A stretch of 64,000 nucleotides of DNA from Pseudomonas sp. F(2018) (GTDB lineage: Bacteria; Pseudomonadota; Gammaproteobacteria; Pseudomonadales; Pseudomonadaceae): contig NZ_SCOM01000003.1 in the NCBI RefSeq assembly GCF_005508865.1, positions 248,001 through 312,000 on the forward strand. Reading direction: 5' to 3'. Below the pieces are notes generated by a model that was not told the DNA's origin, searched no databases, and saw only the letters and a list, made by a program, of their open reading frames with translations. Both the position numbers and the translations under genes were made by a program. Shown here in pieces: positions 22,428 to 31,923 of the stretch (its first letter is position 1; each line of letters opens with the position of its first letter).

Positions 22428-22601
22428 GGTGCGTGCCGATGCGCTCGGCACCGGTCTCGCCAGGCGCAGCGGTCAACGAACCGTCGCTTTAGCGGCAATT
22501 CGTCACAATTCCGCCACTTCGACCGCTCGCCCCTGACCGACGGCATGCCGCTGGCGCCGGCAGGGGCTAGCCTGTGGGGAAACCCGCATTGGCGAACAGC
22601 C

Positions 22602-22799
22602 ATGACGCCCGACGCAGACAACCACGACTGGAGTCTGGAAAGCCTGAACAAGGCCTACCAGCAAGGCTACATGGCCGGACTCACCGGCCAGCCGCAGCAC
22701 GCGCAACCCTACCCCGTTGAAGTGCTGGCCGCCGCCTGGGAGGCCGGTTGGGACGACGGCAACGAGCAGTTCAAGCTGCACCAACGGCGCAGCGCCTGA
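22602..22799 (+). CDS. Ribosome modulation factor-like small protein
   Basis: A 65-residue protein with the Rmf-like pattern AYQQGYMAGLTG (about 19-30) and AAAWEAGWDDG (about 45-55). E. coli Rmf has the same spacing of aromatic-Gly motifs and drives 70S dimerisation in stationary phase, but it is basic at the N-terminus while this one is acidic. It may therefore be a distinct Rmf-family paralogue. It is followed by a strong terminator, so it is a separate unit from argA on the other strand. Confidence 0.75.
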   Translation: MTPDADNHDWSLESLNKAYQQGYMAGLTGQPQHAQPYPVEVLAAAWEAGWDDGNEQFKLHQRRSA

Positions 22800-22814
22800 T
22801 TCACCCCACCAAAC

Positions 22815-22840
22815 AAAAGGGCCGCAAACGCGGCCCTTTT
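22815..22840. terminator. Bidirectional terminator after the Rmf-like gene
   Basis: AAAAGGGCCGC (22815-22825) and GCGGCCCTTTT (22830-22840) form an 11-bp stem including the A/T tracts with an AAAC loop. It ends the Rmf-like transcript and could also act on the minus strand. Confidence 0.9.
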
Positions 22841-22860
22841 CATTGCACGATCCAAAGACG

Positions 22861-22970
22861 CGCGAGCTAGAGATAAACGGTGGCGAAAACGGCTGAGGAA
22901 GCGGAGTTTACGAGTTGTAAATGAGCATTCCGAAGCCGTTTTCAACGCCGTTTAGCCGACGCGCAGCAGT
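22861..22970 (+). repeat. Nested-hairpin dispersed element, copy 1 (end-truncated)
   Basis: The core has a 10-bp outer stem (GAAAACGGCT / AGCCGTTTTC), an inner stem TTTAC-GAGTT-GTAAA and conserved unpaired strings GAGGAAGCGGAG and TGAGCATTCCGA. It shares these with copies at 42951-43092 and 62930-63087. The AGAACC terminal repeats seen in the other copies are missing. Its right side runs into the argA stop codon. Confidence 0.85.
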
Positions 22971-22972
22971 CT

Positions 22973-24271
22973 TTACAGCAGCTTTTCGAAGATCTTCGAG
23001 TTGCGCTGGTAGTTGTACAGCGAGGCCCGCGCCGCCGGCAGACGCTCGACGCCGCTGGGCTCGAAGCCGCGCTCCTGGAACCAGTGGGCGGTGCGCGTGG
23101 TGAGCACGAACAGAGTCTTCAGACCCAGCGCCTTGGCGCGTTCCTCGATGCGCTCCAGCAGCTCGTCGCCGCGGCCGCCGTGGCGGTATTCGGGGTTCAC
23201 CGCCAGGCAGGCCAGCTCGCCGGCGTCCGAGTCGGCGATGCGGTACAGCGCGGCGCAGGCGATGATCAGGCCGTCGCGCTCGACGATGCTGAACTGCTCG
23301 ATCTCGCGCTCCAGCACCTCGCGCGAACGGCGCACCAGGATGCCCTGGTCCTCCAGCGGAGTGATCAGATCGATCAGCCCGCCAACGTCCTCGATGGTCG
23401 CCTCGCGCAGCGATTCGAACTGCTCCTGGTCGACCAGGGTGCCGCCGCCATCGCGGGTGAACAGCTCGGTGAGCAGCGAGCCGTCTTCCATATAGCTGAC
23501 GATATGGCTGCGCTTGACTCCGCCGCGGCAGGCCTGGGCCGCAGCATCCAGCAGTTCGGCCTGGTAGCAGCTGCCGAGCCGCGCCAGGTGCGCCGGCACC
23601 TGCTGCGGGCGCAGCTCGCGCACCAGCTTGCCGCTCTCGTCGAGCAGGCCTCGCTCGGCGCTGAACAGCAGCAGCTTGTCGGCCTGCAGGTCGATGGCGG
23701 CGCGGGTGGCGACGTCTTCGCAGGCCAGGTTGAAGATTTCCCCGGTGGGCGAGTAGCCGAGCGACGACAGCAGCACGATGCTGCGCTCGTCGAGCAGGCG
23801 GCCGATGCCCTTGCGGTCGACGCGGCGCACTTCGCCGGTGTGGTGATAGTCGACGCCATCGACCACGCCGATCGGCCGCGCGGTGACGAAGTTGCCGCCG
23901 CTCACGCGCAGACGCGAGCCCTGCATCGGCGAGGCGGCCATGTCCATCGACAGGCGCGCCTCGATGGCGATGCGCAGGCGGCCGACGGCATCGATCACGC
24001 AGTCCAGGGTCGGGCCATCGGTGATGCGCAGGTCGCGGTGGTAGCGCGGGGTCAGGCCGCGCTCGGCCAGGCGCGTCTCGATCTGCGGGCGCGAGCCGTG
24101 TACCAGCACCAGGCGCACGCCGAGGCTGTGCAGCAGCACCAGGTCGTGAACGATATTGCCGAAATTCGGGTGTTCCACACCTTCGCCGGGCAGCATGACC
24201 ACGAAGGTGCAGTCACGGTGGGCGTTGATATAGGGCGAAGCGTGGCGGAGCCAGTTGACGTAGTCGTGCAT
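22973..24271 (-). CDS. argA: N-acetylglutamate synthase (amino-acid kinase plus GNAT)
   Basis: The first enzyme of arginine synthesis, 432 residues. It has an N-terminal amino-acid-kinase-like domain (VLVHGSRPQIE near residues 56-66; usual site of arginine feedback) and a C-terminal GNAT acetyltransferase domain with the acetyl-CoA motif EYRHGGRGDELL (about 358-369). The ATG at 24271 begins MHDYVNWLRHASPY, matching the family. The 3' end abuts repeat copy 1. argE lies upstream on the same strand with 112 nt between. Confidence 0.96.
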   Translation of the reverse strand: MHDYVNWLRHASPYINAHRDCTFVVMLPGEGVEHPNFGNIVHDLVLLHSLGVRLVLVHGSRPQIETRLAERGLTPRYHRDLRITDGPTLDCVIDAVGRLRIAIEARLSMDMAASPMQGSRLRVSGGNFVTARPIGVVDGVDYHHTGEVRRVDRKGIGRLLDERSIVLLSSLGYSPTGEIFNLACEDVATRAAIDLQADKLLLFSAERGLLDESGKLVRELRPQQVPAHLARLGSCYQAELLDAAAQACRGGVKRSHIVSYMEDGSLLTELFTRDGGGTLVDQEQFESLREATIEDVGGLIDLITPLEDQGILVRRSREVLEREIEQFSIVERDGLIIACAALYRIADSDAGELACLAVNPEYRHGGRGDELLERIEERAKALGLKTLFVLTTRTAHWFQERGFEPSGVERLPAARASLYNYQRNSKIFEKLL

Positions 24272-24383
24272 GCAGGAGCCTGTGAGCGGGGACGGACGAG
24301 CGATGGTTTGCCTCTCCGCACGCGGAGAAGGAAGGTCGGTCTAGCGTCGTCGCAACATCGGTGCTCCCCTTAGGCTGGGCGGG

Positions 24384-25523
24384 TCATAGGCAGTAGTGCT
24401 GGATCAGCTGGCGCAGCAGGCGCACCGTCGGCTCGATACGCGCCAGCTCGAGGAATTCCCCCGGCTGGTGGGCACAGGCGATGTCGCCGGGGCCGAGGAC
24501 GATGGTCTCGCAGCCAAGCTGCTGAAGATACGGGGCTTCGGTACCGAATGCCACCGACTGCGCCGCATGCCCGGTAAGCTTTTCCGCCAGGCGCACCAGG
24601 TCGCTGTCGGCGCTCTGCTCGAAGGGCGGCACGTTGGCGAACAGCGGCGCGTAGTCGATCTTCACCTGGTGCCGCTCGGCCAGCGGCCGCAGCTTGCCGC
24701 GAATGGCCGCACGCAGCTGCTCCGGGTCCATACCCGGCAGCGGACGCAGGTCGAACTCCAGCGAACACTGGCCGCAGATGCGGTTGGGGTTGTCGCCGCC
24801 GTGGATGCAGCCGAGGTTGAGGGTCGGCTGCGGCACGCCGAACTGCGGGTTGTTGAACTCGCGCTGCCACTGACTGCGCAGCTCGCGCAGCGCGCCGATG
24901 GCGTCGTGCATGGCCTCCAGGGCGCTGTGGCCGAGACTGGGGTCGGAGCTGTGGCCGCTCTGCCCGAGAATGTCGATGCGCTCCATCATCACGCCCTTGT
25001 GCAGGCGGATCGGCTTCAGGCCGGTCGGCTCACCGATCACCGCGGCGCGCCCCAGGGGCCGGCCAGCCTCGGCCAGGGCGCGGGCACCGGCCATCGAGCT
25101 TTCCTCGTCGCAGGTGGCCAGCACCAGCAGCGGCTGCCTGAACGGCTGATCGAGCAGGCCGCGCACCGCCTCGATCACCAGCGGGAAGAAACCCTTCATG
25201 TCGCACACACCGAGGCCGACCCAGCGGTCGCCCTGGGCCGTCAGCTTGAGTGGATCGCTCTGCCACAGGGCGGCGTCGAACGGCACCGTGTCGCTGTGCC
25301 CGGCCAGCACCAGGCCGCCGGGGCCACTGCCGAGGGTGGCGAGCAGGTTGGCCTTACCCGGCGCCACTTCCTGGATCTCGCAGGCGAAGCCGAGGTCGCC
25401 CAGCCAGCCGGCCAGCAGGTCGATCACCGCGCGGTTGGACTGATCCCAGTGCGGCTGGGTACAGCTCACTGACGGGGTGGCGATCAGCGCAGCGAACTGG
25501 TCCTGCAGGGAGGGAAGCGACAT
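24384..25523 (-). CDS. argE: N-acetylornithine deacetylase
   Basis: A 379-residue M20-family metallohydrolase that removes acetate from N-acetylornithine. Metal-binding landmarks are AGHSDTVPFD (about 77-86), TCDEESSMAGA (about 139-149) and the C-terminal GPGDIACAHQP. I start at the ATG at 25523 (GGAGA 8 nt upstream) rather than the ATG at 25541. Many Pseudomonas have both ArgE and ArgJ, so this enzyme may be auxiliary; the adjacency to argA supports an arginine role. Confidence 0.9.
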   Translation of the reverse strand: MSLPSLQDQFAALIATPSVSCTQPHWDQSNRAVIDLLAGWLGDLGFACEIQEVAPGKANLLATLGSGPGGLVLAGHSDTVPFDAALWQSDPLKLTAQGDRWVGLGVCDMKGFFPLVIEAVRGLLDQPFRQPLLVLATCDEESSMAGARALAEAGRPLGRAAVIGEPTGLKPIRLHKGVMMERIDILGQSGHSSDPSLGHSALEAMHDAIGALRELRSQWQREFNNPQFGVPQPTLNLGCIHGGDNPNRICGQCSLEFDLRPLPGMDPEQLRAAIRGKLRPLAERHQVKIDYAPLFANVPPFEQSADSDLVRLAEKLTGHAAQSVAFGTEAPYLQQLGCETIVLGPGDIACAHQPGEFLELARIEPTVRLLRQLIQHYCL

Positions 25524-25688
25524 GGGGATTCTCCGTGGCATGCCCCATCATAGAGAGGCCGGCGCCCGCTGCCTATGCCGCGGCAGGATGACCTTTCGTC
25601 CGGCTGACATGACTGGAAACGACCGTTCGAGCAGAACCTGTTGTCATCTGGCATACTTCGCGCCCCATTTTCCGGTCACGAAAACGTC

Positions 25689-27161
25689 ATGTTCGAGATA
25701 TTCAGCGGGCTCGATGCCTGGGTCGCCATCGGTCTGGTGCTAGCCCTGGCCTTTGTCCTGACCTTCGAATTCATCAACGGTTTCCACGACACCGCCAACG
25801 CGGTGGCCACGGTGATCTACACCAAGGCGATGCCGCCGCACCTGGCGGTAATCGCTTCCGGCATCTTCAACTTCCTCGGTGTGGTCCTCGGCGGTATCGG
25901 CGTGGCCTATGCCATCGTCCACCTGCTGCCGGTGGAGCTGCTGATCAACGTCAACACGGCCCACGGCCTGGTGATGGTGTTCTCCCTGCTGACCGCGGCC
26001 ATCGCCTGGAACCTGGGCACCTGGTACTTCGGCATCCCGGCCTCCAGCTCGCACACCCTGATCGGTTCGATCCTCGGCGTGGGCCTGGCCAACGCCCTGC
26101 TCACCAACATCTCGCTGGCCGACGGCGTGAACTGGCAGAAGGCGATCGATATCGGCCTGTCCCTGCTGCTCTCGCCACTGGCCGGCTTCGCCGTGGCGGC
26201 GCTGATCCTGATCGCTCTGCGCCGTGCCTTTGCCGACTCGAAGATGCACGAGACTCCCGAGAGCCGCATGGAGGTCAAGGGCAAGAAGAAGCCGCCGTTC
26301 TGGAACCGCGTGGTTCTGATCGCCTCCGCCATGGGCGTGAGCTTCGTGCACGGCTCCAACGACGGGCAGAAGGGTATCGGCCTGATCATGCTGGTGCTGA
26401 TCGGCATCGTCCCGGCCAAGTTCGTGCTGGACCTCAACAGCACCACCTACCAGATCGAGCGCACCCGCGACGCCGCCGCGCACCTGCAGCAGTTCTACAC
26501 CCGCAACCATGACGCGCTGAGCGACTACCTGGCCCTGGGCAAGAACGGCACCACCGAGCTGCCGGCCAAGTTCCGCTGCGACGCCAAACTGACCGAGGTG
26601 ACCATCGCCACCCTGCTGGCAGACCTGCAGGGCGTCACCGACTACAACCAGATGGGCCAGGAAAAACGTACCCAGGTGCGCCGCTACCTGCTGTGCCTGG
26701 ACGACACCGCGAAGAAGGTCGGCAAGCTGGACAGCCTGCCCAAGCGCGAGAAGGCGGACCTGGAGAAGCTGCGCAAGGACCTCACCGCCACCACCGAATA
26801 TGCCCCCCTCTGGGTGATCTTCGCCGTGGCCCTGGCCCTGGGCATCGGCACCATGGTCGGCTGGAAGCGCGTGGTGCTGACCGTCGGCGAGAAGATCGGC
26901 AAGCAGGGCATGACCTACGCCCAAGGCATGAGCGCGCAGATCACCGCGTCCATCGCCATCGGCCTGGCCAACGTCTACAGTCTTCCGGTGTCGACCACCC
27001 ACGTACTGTCGTCCGGCGTCGCCGGCACCATGGTCGCCAACAAGAGCGGCCTGCAATTCGGTACAGTGCGCAACATCCTGATGGCCTGGGTACTGACCCT
27101 GCCGGCCACCGTCCTGCTGTCCGCAGGTCTGTTCTGGGTGGGCGTGAAGCTGTTCGTCTGA
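25689..27161 (+). CDS. pit: Inorganic phosphate transporter, Pit family
   Basis: A 490-residue integral membrane transporter with the duplicated PiT signature: GFHDTANAVATVIYT (about 31-45) in the first half and the SVSFVHGSNDGQKG-like motif (about 217-230) in the second, plus a hydrophilic loop of about 120 residues (about 255-375). Pit carriers co-transport metal-phosphate with protons. The ATG at 25689 is used; a longer frame begins in shadow sequence at 25641. No clear Pho box is visible upstream, consistent with a constitutive low-affinity carrier. Confidence 0.95.
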   Translation: MFEIFSGLDAWVAIGLVLALAFVLTFEFINGFHDTANAVATVIYTKAMPPHLAVIASGIFNFLGVVLGGIGVAYAIVHLLPVELLINVNTAHGLVMVFSLLTAAIAWNLGTWYFGIPASSSHTLIGSILGVGLANALLTNISLADGVNWQKAIDIGLSLLLSPLAGFAVAALILIALRRAFADSKMHETPESRMEVKGKKKPPFWNRVVLIASAMGVSFVHGSNDGQKGIGLIMLVLIGIVPAKFVLDLNSTTYQIERTRDAAAHLQQFYTRNHDALSDYLALGKNGTTELPAKFRCDAKLTEVTIATLLADLQGVTDYNQMGQEKRTQVRRYLLCLDDTAKKVGKLDSLPKREKADLEKLRKDLTATTEYAPLWVIFAVALALGIGTMVGWKRVVLTVGEKIGKQGMTYAQGMSAQITASIAIGLANVYSLPVSTTHVLSSGVAGTMVANKSGLQFGTVRNILMAWVLTLPATVLLSAGLFWVGVKLFV

Positions 27162-27179
27162 ACACCGCCCGCCGCATGA

Positions 27180-27208
27180 CAAGGCCGCCCACGGGCGGCC
27201 TTGTTGTT
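27180..27208 (+). terminator. Terminator after pit
   Basis: CAAGGCCGCC (27180-27189) and GGCGGCCTTG (27194-27203) form a 10-bp stem with a CACG tetraloop, followed by TTGTTTT. It separates pit from the CYTH/CHAD gene. Confidence 0.9.
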
Positions 27209-27234
27209 TTCCGAATCGCTCCGAGAGTCCCGAC

Positions 27235-28599
27235 ATGGCCAAAGAAACCGAGATCAAGCTGCGCGTTAGCCGCGAAACCCTCGCCGCACTGCGCGACCAT
27301 CCGCTGCTGAAGAAGCGCAACAAGTCCGGCTGGCAGACCCACGAGCTGTTCAACCAGTACTACGACACACCCGCGCGCGATTTGGCCGAGGCCCGCGTCG
27401 CGCTGCGCCTGCGCCGCGACGGCGAGCAGTTCATCCAGACCCTGAAGAGCCGCGGCCAGAGCGTGGCCGGGCTGTCCGAGCGCAACGAGTGGGACTGGCA
27501 GCTGAAGAAGGCCAAGCTCGACCTCAAACTGCTCGGCGACGACTGCTGGCCGGCCAGCCTGGCCGAACTGGACAAGAAGAGCCTGCAGCCGCTGTTCACC
27601 ACCGACTTCGTCCGCGAGAAGGCCGAGATCGCCTGGGGCCGCGGCAAGGCCAAGACGGTGATCGAGGCGGCCCTGGACCTGGGCAAGGTGGTCGCCGGCG
27701 AGGGCGAGGAAGAAATCTGCGAACTGGAGCTGGAACTGCGCGAAGGCGAGCCGGCCGCGTTGCTGGAGCTGGCCTGCGAGCTGGCCGCCGACCTGCCGCT
27801 GATGCCCTGCGATATCAGCAAGGCCGAGCGCGGCTATCGCCTGTTCGATTCCGCCAGCTACAGCCTTAGCCTGCCGCTGCCTGAACTGAACGCCGAGATG
27901 ACGCTGGACGACGCCTTCGCCGCGCTGGCCTGGCACCTGCTCGGCAGCAGCCAGCGCCTGGCCGAGCAGTACCGCTGGAACGGTCACTGGAAGCTGCTGG
28001 AACAGTGGCTGCAACAGCTGATCGACCTGCGCGCCCTGCTCAGCAGCCTCGGCCAGGCCGCGCCGCGCGCCTCCAGCCGTGAGCTGCGCGAAGGCCTCGA
28101 CGCGCTGCTGGCCGACTGGCGCCCACGCCTGGCCGCCGGCCGCGACGACGAGGCCCTGCGCCACAACGCGCCGGCCATGTTCGCCGGTGAACTGCAGGGC
28201 AATCGCTGGGGCCTGCTGTCCCTGCAGCTGTCGCGCTGGCTGCTACAACGCGGCTGGACGGTCGGCCGCAACCCGCGCGGCGATCGCCAGGGCACGGCGC
28301 CGCTGGGCAACTGGCTGCCGACCCTGCTCAGCGAGGAAGCCGAGGGCCTGCGCCTGAAGCACTACCAGCAGTTCCCCGAGGGGCTGGCCGAGCAGCTGCC
28401 GCGTCTCGAGCGCATCCAGGCCTGGCTGCGTCTGGCCCGTCAGGTGCCGGAGCTGCCCGAACTGGATCGTCTGTACGGCGAGCTGGGCAAGCTGCAAGCG
28501 TTGTTCGCCCCGGCCAACGACCCCGAGGCGCTGGCCGCACGCGTGGCACAGGCCCATACTGTGGCGACGCTCAAACCCTGGAAGCTGCTGCTGAAATAA
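27235..28599 (+). CDS. ygiF: CYTH-CHAD inorganic triphosphatase
   Basis: A 454-residue protein. The N-terminal CYTH domain opens with the ExExK motif (ETEIKLRV, residues 4-11) and continues with ALRLRRDG and QTLKSRG. The C-terminal half is an Arg/Leu-rich CHAD helical domain. The E. coli relative YgiF hydrolyses tripolyphosphate, and CHAD domains bind polyphosphate. Its place directly after the phosphate transporter pit suggests a phosphate-metabolism link, which is inference. The downstream ATPase follows after 36 nt. Confidence 0.88.
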   Translation: MAKETEIKLRVSRETLAALRDHPLLKKRNKSGWQTHELFNQYYDTPARDLAEARVALRLRRDGEQFIQTLKSRGQSVAGLSERNEWDWQLKKAKLDLKLLGDDCWPASLAELDKKSLQPLFTTDFVREKAEIAWGRGKAKTVIEAALDLGKVVAGEGEEEICELELELREGEPAALLELACELAADLPLMPCDISKAERGYRLFDSASYSLSLPLPELNAEMTLDDAFAALAWHLLGSSQRLAEQYRWNGHWKLLEQWLQQLIDLRALLSSLGQAAPRASSRELREGLDALLADWRPRLAAGRDDEALRHNAPAMFAGELQGNRWGLLSLQLSRWLLQRGWTVGRNPRGDRQGTAPLGNWLPTLLSEEAEGLRLKHYQQFPEGLAEQLPRLERIQAWLRLARQVPELPELDRLYGELGKLQALFAPANDPEALAARVAQAHTVATLKPWKLLLK

Positions 28600-28635
28600 G
28601 CTGCTCACCCCGTCATCCAGAACAAAGGGAGCTCC

Positions 28636-30420
28636 ATGTCCGCCCTCGCCTCGCCCGCCCAGGACCGCTGGCTCGATCTCAACGACATTCTCCGCGAACT
28701 GGTGGCCCAGGGCCGGGTCTCCCAGGAAAGCGCGGAGCAATGCATGGTGCTGCGCCGCGCCTCGGCCAACGCGCAGATGCACCCGCTGGAGTTCCTCGCC
28801 GCCCAACAGCTCGACGATCTGCTGCGGCCGGGCAAGAAGCATGATCTGGAAGGTCTCACCGTGTGGCTGGCCAACTTCGCCGGCCAGCCCTACCTGCGCA
28901 TCGACCCGCTGAAGATCGATGTGGCCGCCGTGACCCCTCTGATGTCCTACGCCTTCGCCCAGCGCCACAAGATCCTGGCGGTGGCGGTGGACAGCGAGGC
29001 GGTGACCATCGCCAGCGCCCAGCCCTTCGTGCATGGCTGGGAGAGCAACCTGACCCATGTGCTCAAGCGCCCGATCAAGCGGGTGGTGGCCAACCCGGTC
29101 GATCTGCAGCGCTTCACCACCGAGTTCTACCGCCTGGCCCGTTCGGTCAGCGGCGCTACCGCCGTGGATCAGAAGATCAGTGGTGTCGGCAACTTCGAGC
29201 AATTGCTCAATCTGGGTGCCCAGGACCAGGAGCCCGACGCCAACGACGCCCATATCGTCAATATCGTCGACTGGCTGTTCCAGTACGCCTTCCAGCAGCG
29301 CGCCAGCGATATCCATATCGAACCGCGGCGCGAGGCCGGCACCGTGCGTTTCCGCATCGACGGCGTGCTGCACAATGTCTACCAGTTCCCCGCACAGGTA
29401 ACTATGGCTGTAGTAAGTCGCCTCAAACATTTGGGAAGAATGAATGTGGCGGAAAAGCGCAAGCCTCTGGATGGGCGAATCAAAACAAAAACTCCGGACG
29501 GAGGCGAAGTAGAGCTGCGCCTGTCGACCCTGCCCACTGCCTTCGGTGAGAAGCTGGTGATGCGGATCTTCGACCCGGAAGTACTGCTGAAGAATCCCGA
29601 TCAGCTGGGCTTCTCGCCGGACGACCTGCGCCGCTGGGAGAGCATGACCTGCCAGCCCAACGGCATCATCCTGGTCACCGGCCCCACCGGCTCGGGCAAG
29701 ACCACCACCCTCTACACCACGCTCAAGCAGCTGGCGACCGAGGAGGTGAATGTCTGCACCATCGAGGACCCGATCGAGATGATCGAGGGCGCCTTCAACC
29801 AGATGCAGGTGCAGCACAACATCGACCTGACCTTCGCCAGCGGCGTGCGCGCGCTGATGCGCCAGGATCCGGACATCATCATGGTCGGCGAGATCCGCGA
29901 CCTGGAGACAGCCGAGATGGCCATCCAGGCGGCGCTCACCGGCCACCTGGTGCTGTCCACCCTGCACACCAATGATGCACCCAGCGCCATTACCCGCCTG
30001 CTGGAACTGGGCGTGCCGCATTACCTGCTCAAGGCCACCATCCTCGGGGTCATGGCCCAGCGCCTGGTGCGCACCCTGTGCCCGCACTGCAAGGCTCCGG
30101 TGGAGATGAACGAGGAAGACTGGCAGAGCCTGACCAAACCCTGGAGCGCACCGCTGCCGACCCAGGCGCACCGCGCCGTCGGCTGCCTGGAGTGCCGCGA
30201 GACCGGCTACCGTGGGCGTGCCGGCGTCTACGAGATCATGCTGCTGAACGACAGCATCAAGCCACTGATCACTCACGACACCGACCTCATCGCCCTGCGC
30301 CGGGCGGCGTTCAAGGACGGCATGCGCAGCCTGCGCCTGTCCGGCGCGCAGAAGGTCGCAGCCGGGCAAACTACCATCGAGGAAGTGCTGCGGGTCACCC
30401 CGCAGAGCGAGCAGAAGTAA
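28636..30420 (+). CDS. Orphan PilB/GspE-type secretion ATPase
   Basis: A 594-residue type II/IV secretion ATPase. It has the N-terminal GspE-like region, Walker [11 protein letters not shown] (about 349-358), the Asp and Walker B boxes (IEDPIE about 376, [12 protein letters not shown] about 413-424), the His box and a tetracysteine Zn site (CPHC about 481, CLEC about 516). No pilin, pseudopilin, secretin or platform gene is adjacent, so the partner machine is unknown. Codons 255-293 have an unusually low G/C third position (see findings). Confidence 0.9.
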   Translation: MSALASPAQDRWLDLNDILRELVAQGRVSQESAEQCMVLRRASANAQMHPLEFLAAQQLDDLLRPGKKHDLEGLTVWLANFAGQPYLRIDPLKIDVAAVTPLMSYAFAQRHKILAVAVDSEAVTIASAQPFVHGWESNLTHVLKRPIKRVVANPVDLQRFTTEFYRLARSVSGATAVDQKISGVGNFEQLLNLGAQDQEPDANDAHIVNIVDWLFQYAFQQRASDIHIEPRREAGTVRFRIDGVLHNVYQFPAQVTMAVVSRLKHLGRMNVAEKRKPLDGRIKTKTPDGGEVELRLSTLPTAFGEKLVMRIFDPEVLLKNPDQLGFSPDDLRRWESMTCQPNGIILVTGPTGSGKTTTLYTTLKQLATEEVNVCTIEDPIEMIEGAFNQMQVQHNIDLTFASGVRALMRQDPDIIMVGEIRDLETAEMAIQAALTGHLVLSTLHTNDAPSAITRLLELGVPHYLLKATILGVMAQRLVRTLCPHCKAPVEMNEEDWQSLTKPWSAPLPTQAHRAVGCLECRETGYRGRAGVYEIMLLNDSIKPLITHDTDLIALRRAAFKDGMRSLRLSGAQKVAAGQTTIEEVLRVTPQSEQK

Positions 30421-30470
30421 GCACCGGGCTGGCGCCGACGCCCGCCCGCACTGACCAAAAAGGAGTTTCT

Positions 30471-31397
30471 ATGGAAATCGGTGGTGTGATCTTTCTCTTC
30501 GTCGCCTTGGCCGTGGCCGTGGTGTTCATGGGCTTCAAGGTGGTGCCGCAGGGCTACGAGTGGACGGTGGAGCGCTTCGGTCGCTACACCAATACCCTCA
30601 CGCCGGGCCTGAACATCATCGTGCCGGTGATGGACCGCATCGGCCGCAAGCTCAATGTCATGGAGAGCGTGCTGGACATTCCGCCGCAGGAAGTGATCAG
30701 CGCCGACAACGCCATCGTGCAGATCGACGCGGTGTGCTTCTTCCAGGTGATCAACGCGGCCCAGGCGGCCTACGAGGTGAACAACCTCGAGCACGCCATT
30801 CGCAACCTGGTGATGACCAATATCCGTACCGTGCTCGGCTCCATGGAGCTGGACGCCATGCTCAGCCAGCGCGACGCGATCAACGAGCGCCTGCTGAAGA
30901 CCGTGGATGAAGCCACCGCGCCCTGGGGCATCAAGATCACCCGCATCGAGATCAAGGACATCAGCCCGCCCGCCGACCTGGTCGAGGCCATGGCTAGCCA
31001 GATGAAGGCCGAGCGCCTGAAGCGCGCGCAGATCCTCGAGGCCGAAGGCTCGCGCTCCGCAGCCATCCTCACCGCCGAGGGCCACAAGCAGGCGGAAATC
31101 CTCAAGGCCGAGGGCCAGCGCCAGGCCGCCTTCCTCGAGGCCGAGGCCCGCGAACGTGCCGCCCAGGCCGAAGCCGAGGCGACCCGCATGGTCTCCGACG
31201 CCATCGCCAGCGGCAACGTGCAGGCGGTCAACTACTTCGTCGCGCAGAAGTACGTCGAGGCCCTGGGCCAGCTGGCCTCGGCCAGCAACAGCAAGGTCAT
31301 CCTGATGCCGCTGGAAGCCAGCCAGGTGATCGGTGCGGTCGGCGGCATCGGCGAGATCGTCCGCGCCACCTTCGACAAGGACGGCAAGCCAGCATGA
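30471..31397 (+). CDS. SPFH/stomatin-like membrane protein (QmcA type)
   Basis: A 308-residue protein with one N-terminal membrane anchor (about 4-24), an SPFH/Band 7 domain ([15 protein letters not shown] about 24-38) and a C-terminal Ala/Glu-rich coiled coil with repeated AEG units (about 185-235). ATG at 30471 follows AAGGAG at ideal spacing. It overlaps the NfeD gene by 4 nt (ATGA), the standard stomatin-NfeD pairing thought to organise membrane microdomains. Confidence 0.93.
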   Translation: MEIGGVIFLFVALAVAVVFMGFKVVPQGYEWTVERFGRYTNTLTPGLNIIVPVMDRIGRKLNVMESVLDIPPQEVISADNAIVQIDAVCFFQVINAAQAAYEVNNLEHAIRNLVMTNIRTVLGSMELDAMLSQRDAINERLLKTVDEATAPWGIKITRIEIKDISPPADLVEAMASQMKAERLKRAQILEAEGSRSAAILTAEGHKQAEILKAEGQRQAAFLEAEARERAAQAEAEATRMVSDAIASGNVQAVNYFVAQKYVEALGQLASASNSKVILMPLEASQVIGAVGGIGEIVRATFDKDGKPA

Positions 31398-31840
31398 TCG
31401 CCTACCTGCAGCACCTGTCGTTCTGGGACTGGCTGGCCTTCGGCACCGTGCTGCTGATCCTCGAGGTGTTCGGCGCCGGTGGCTACCTGCTGTGGATCGG
31501 CGTCGCCGCCGCCACGGTCGGCGTGCTCACCTACCTGTTCCCCGAGTTGCCCTGGGCCTGGCAGTTCCTCATCTTCGCCCTGCTCTCGGTGCTCACCGCG
31601 GTGTTCTGGTGGCAGCGCCAGCGCAGTGCGGCCAAGCCTTCCGACGCGCCGGGGCTGAACCGCCGTGGCAGCGAGTTCGTCGGTCGCAGCTTCGTCCTGC
31701 ACGAGGCCATCGTCGACGGGCGCGGCAAGATCAAGGCCGGCGACAGCCTGTGGCTGGTCATCGGCCCGGACCTGCCGGCCGGCAGTTCGGTGCGGGTCAT
31801 CGGCCAGGACGGCGTGCTGCTCAAGGTCGAGGCACTCTAG
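31394..31840 (+). CDS. NfeD-like membrane protein
   Basis: A 148-residue short-form NfeD protein without the protease domain. There are two to three hydrophobic segments in residues 15-80, then a C-terminal OB-fold (about 90-148). The ATGA overlap with the stomatin gene indicates co-translation and a likely physical partnership in the inner membrane. Confidence 0.92.
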   Translation: MIAYLQHLSFWDWLAFGTVLLILEVFGAGGYLLWIGVAAATVGVLTYLFPELPWAWQFLIFALLSVLTAVFWWQRQRSAAKPSDAPGLNRRGSEFVGRSFVLHEAIVDGRGKIKAGDSLWLVIGPDLPAGSSVRVIGQDGVLLKVEAL

Positions 31841-31923
31841 CCGCGGCCTGCCGGTCGGTTGGGGGAACTCGGCCGACCGGCGCGGCATCCTAACTCCAGG
31901 ACCACTCCCCTGGAGCCATCGTC

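Noticed and set aside
24314..24327. CTCCGCACGCGGAG hairpin between argE and argA as a terminator
   Set aside because: The stem is short and has no T-tract on the minus strand; read-through from argE to argA remains possible.
25633..25642. AGAACCTGTT upstream of pit, identical to the end of the MITE-like element
   Set aside because: Only 10 bases match and none of the element interior follows; it is probably chance or at most a solo end.
25600..25688. Pho box ahead of pit
   Set aside because: Fragments such as TGTCAT and GGCATAC occur, but not two correctly spaced CTGTCAT halves.
28243..30369. A 708-codon minus-strand frame spanning the CYTH/CHAD and ATPase genes
   Set aside because: It crosses two well-supported genes, lacks a ribosome binding site and has shadow-type composition. 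Its openness through the low-GC3 patch is curious but not evidence of coding.
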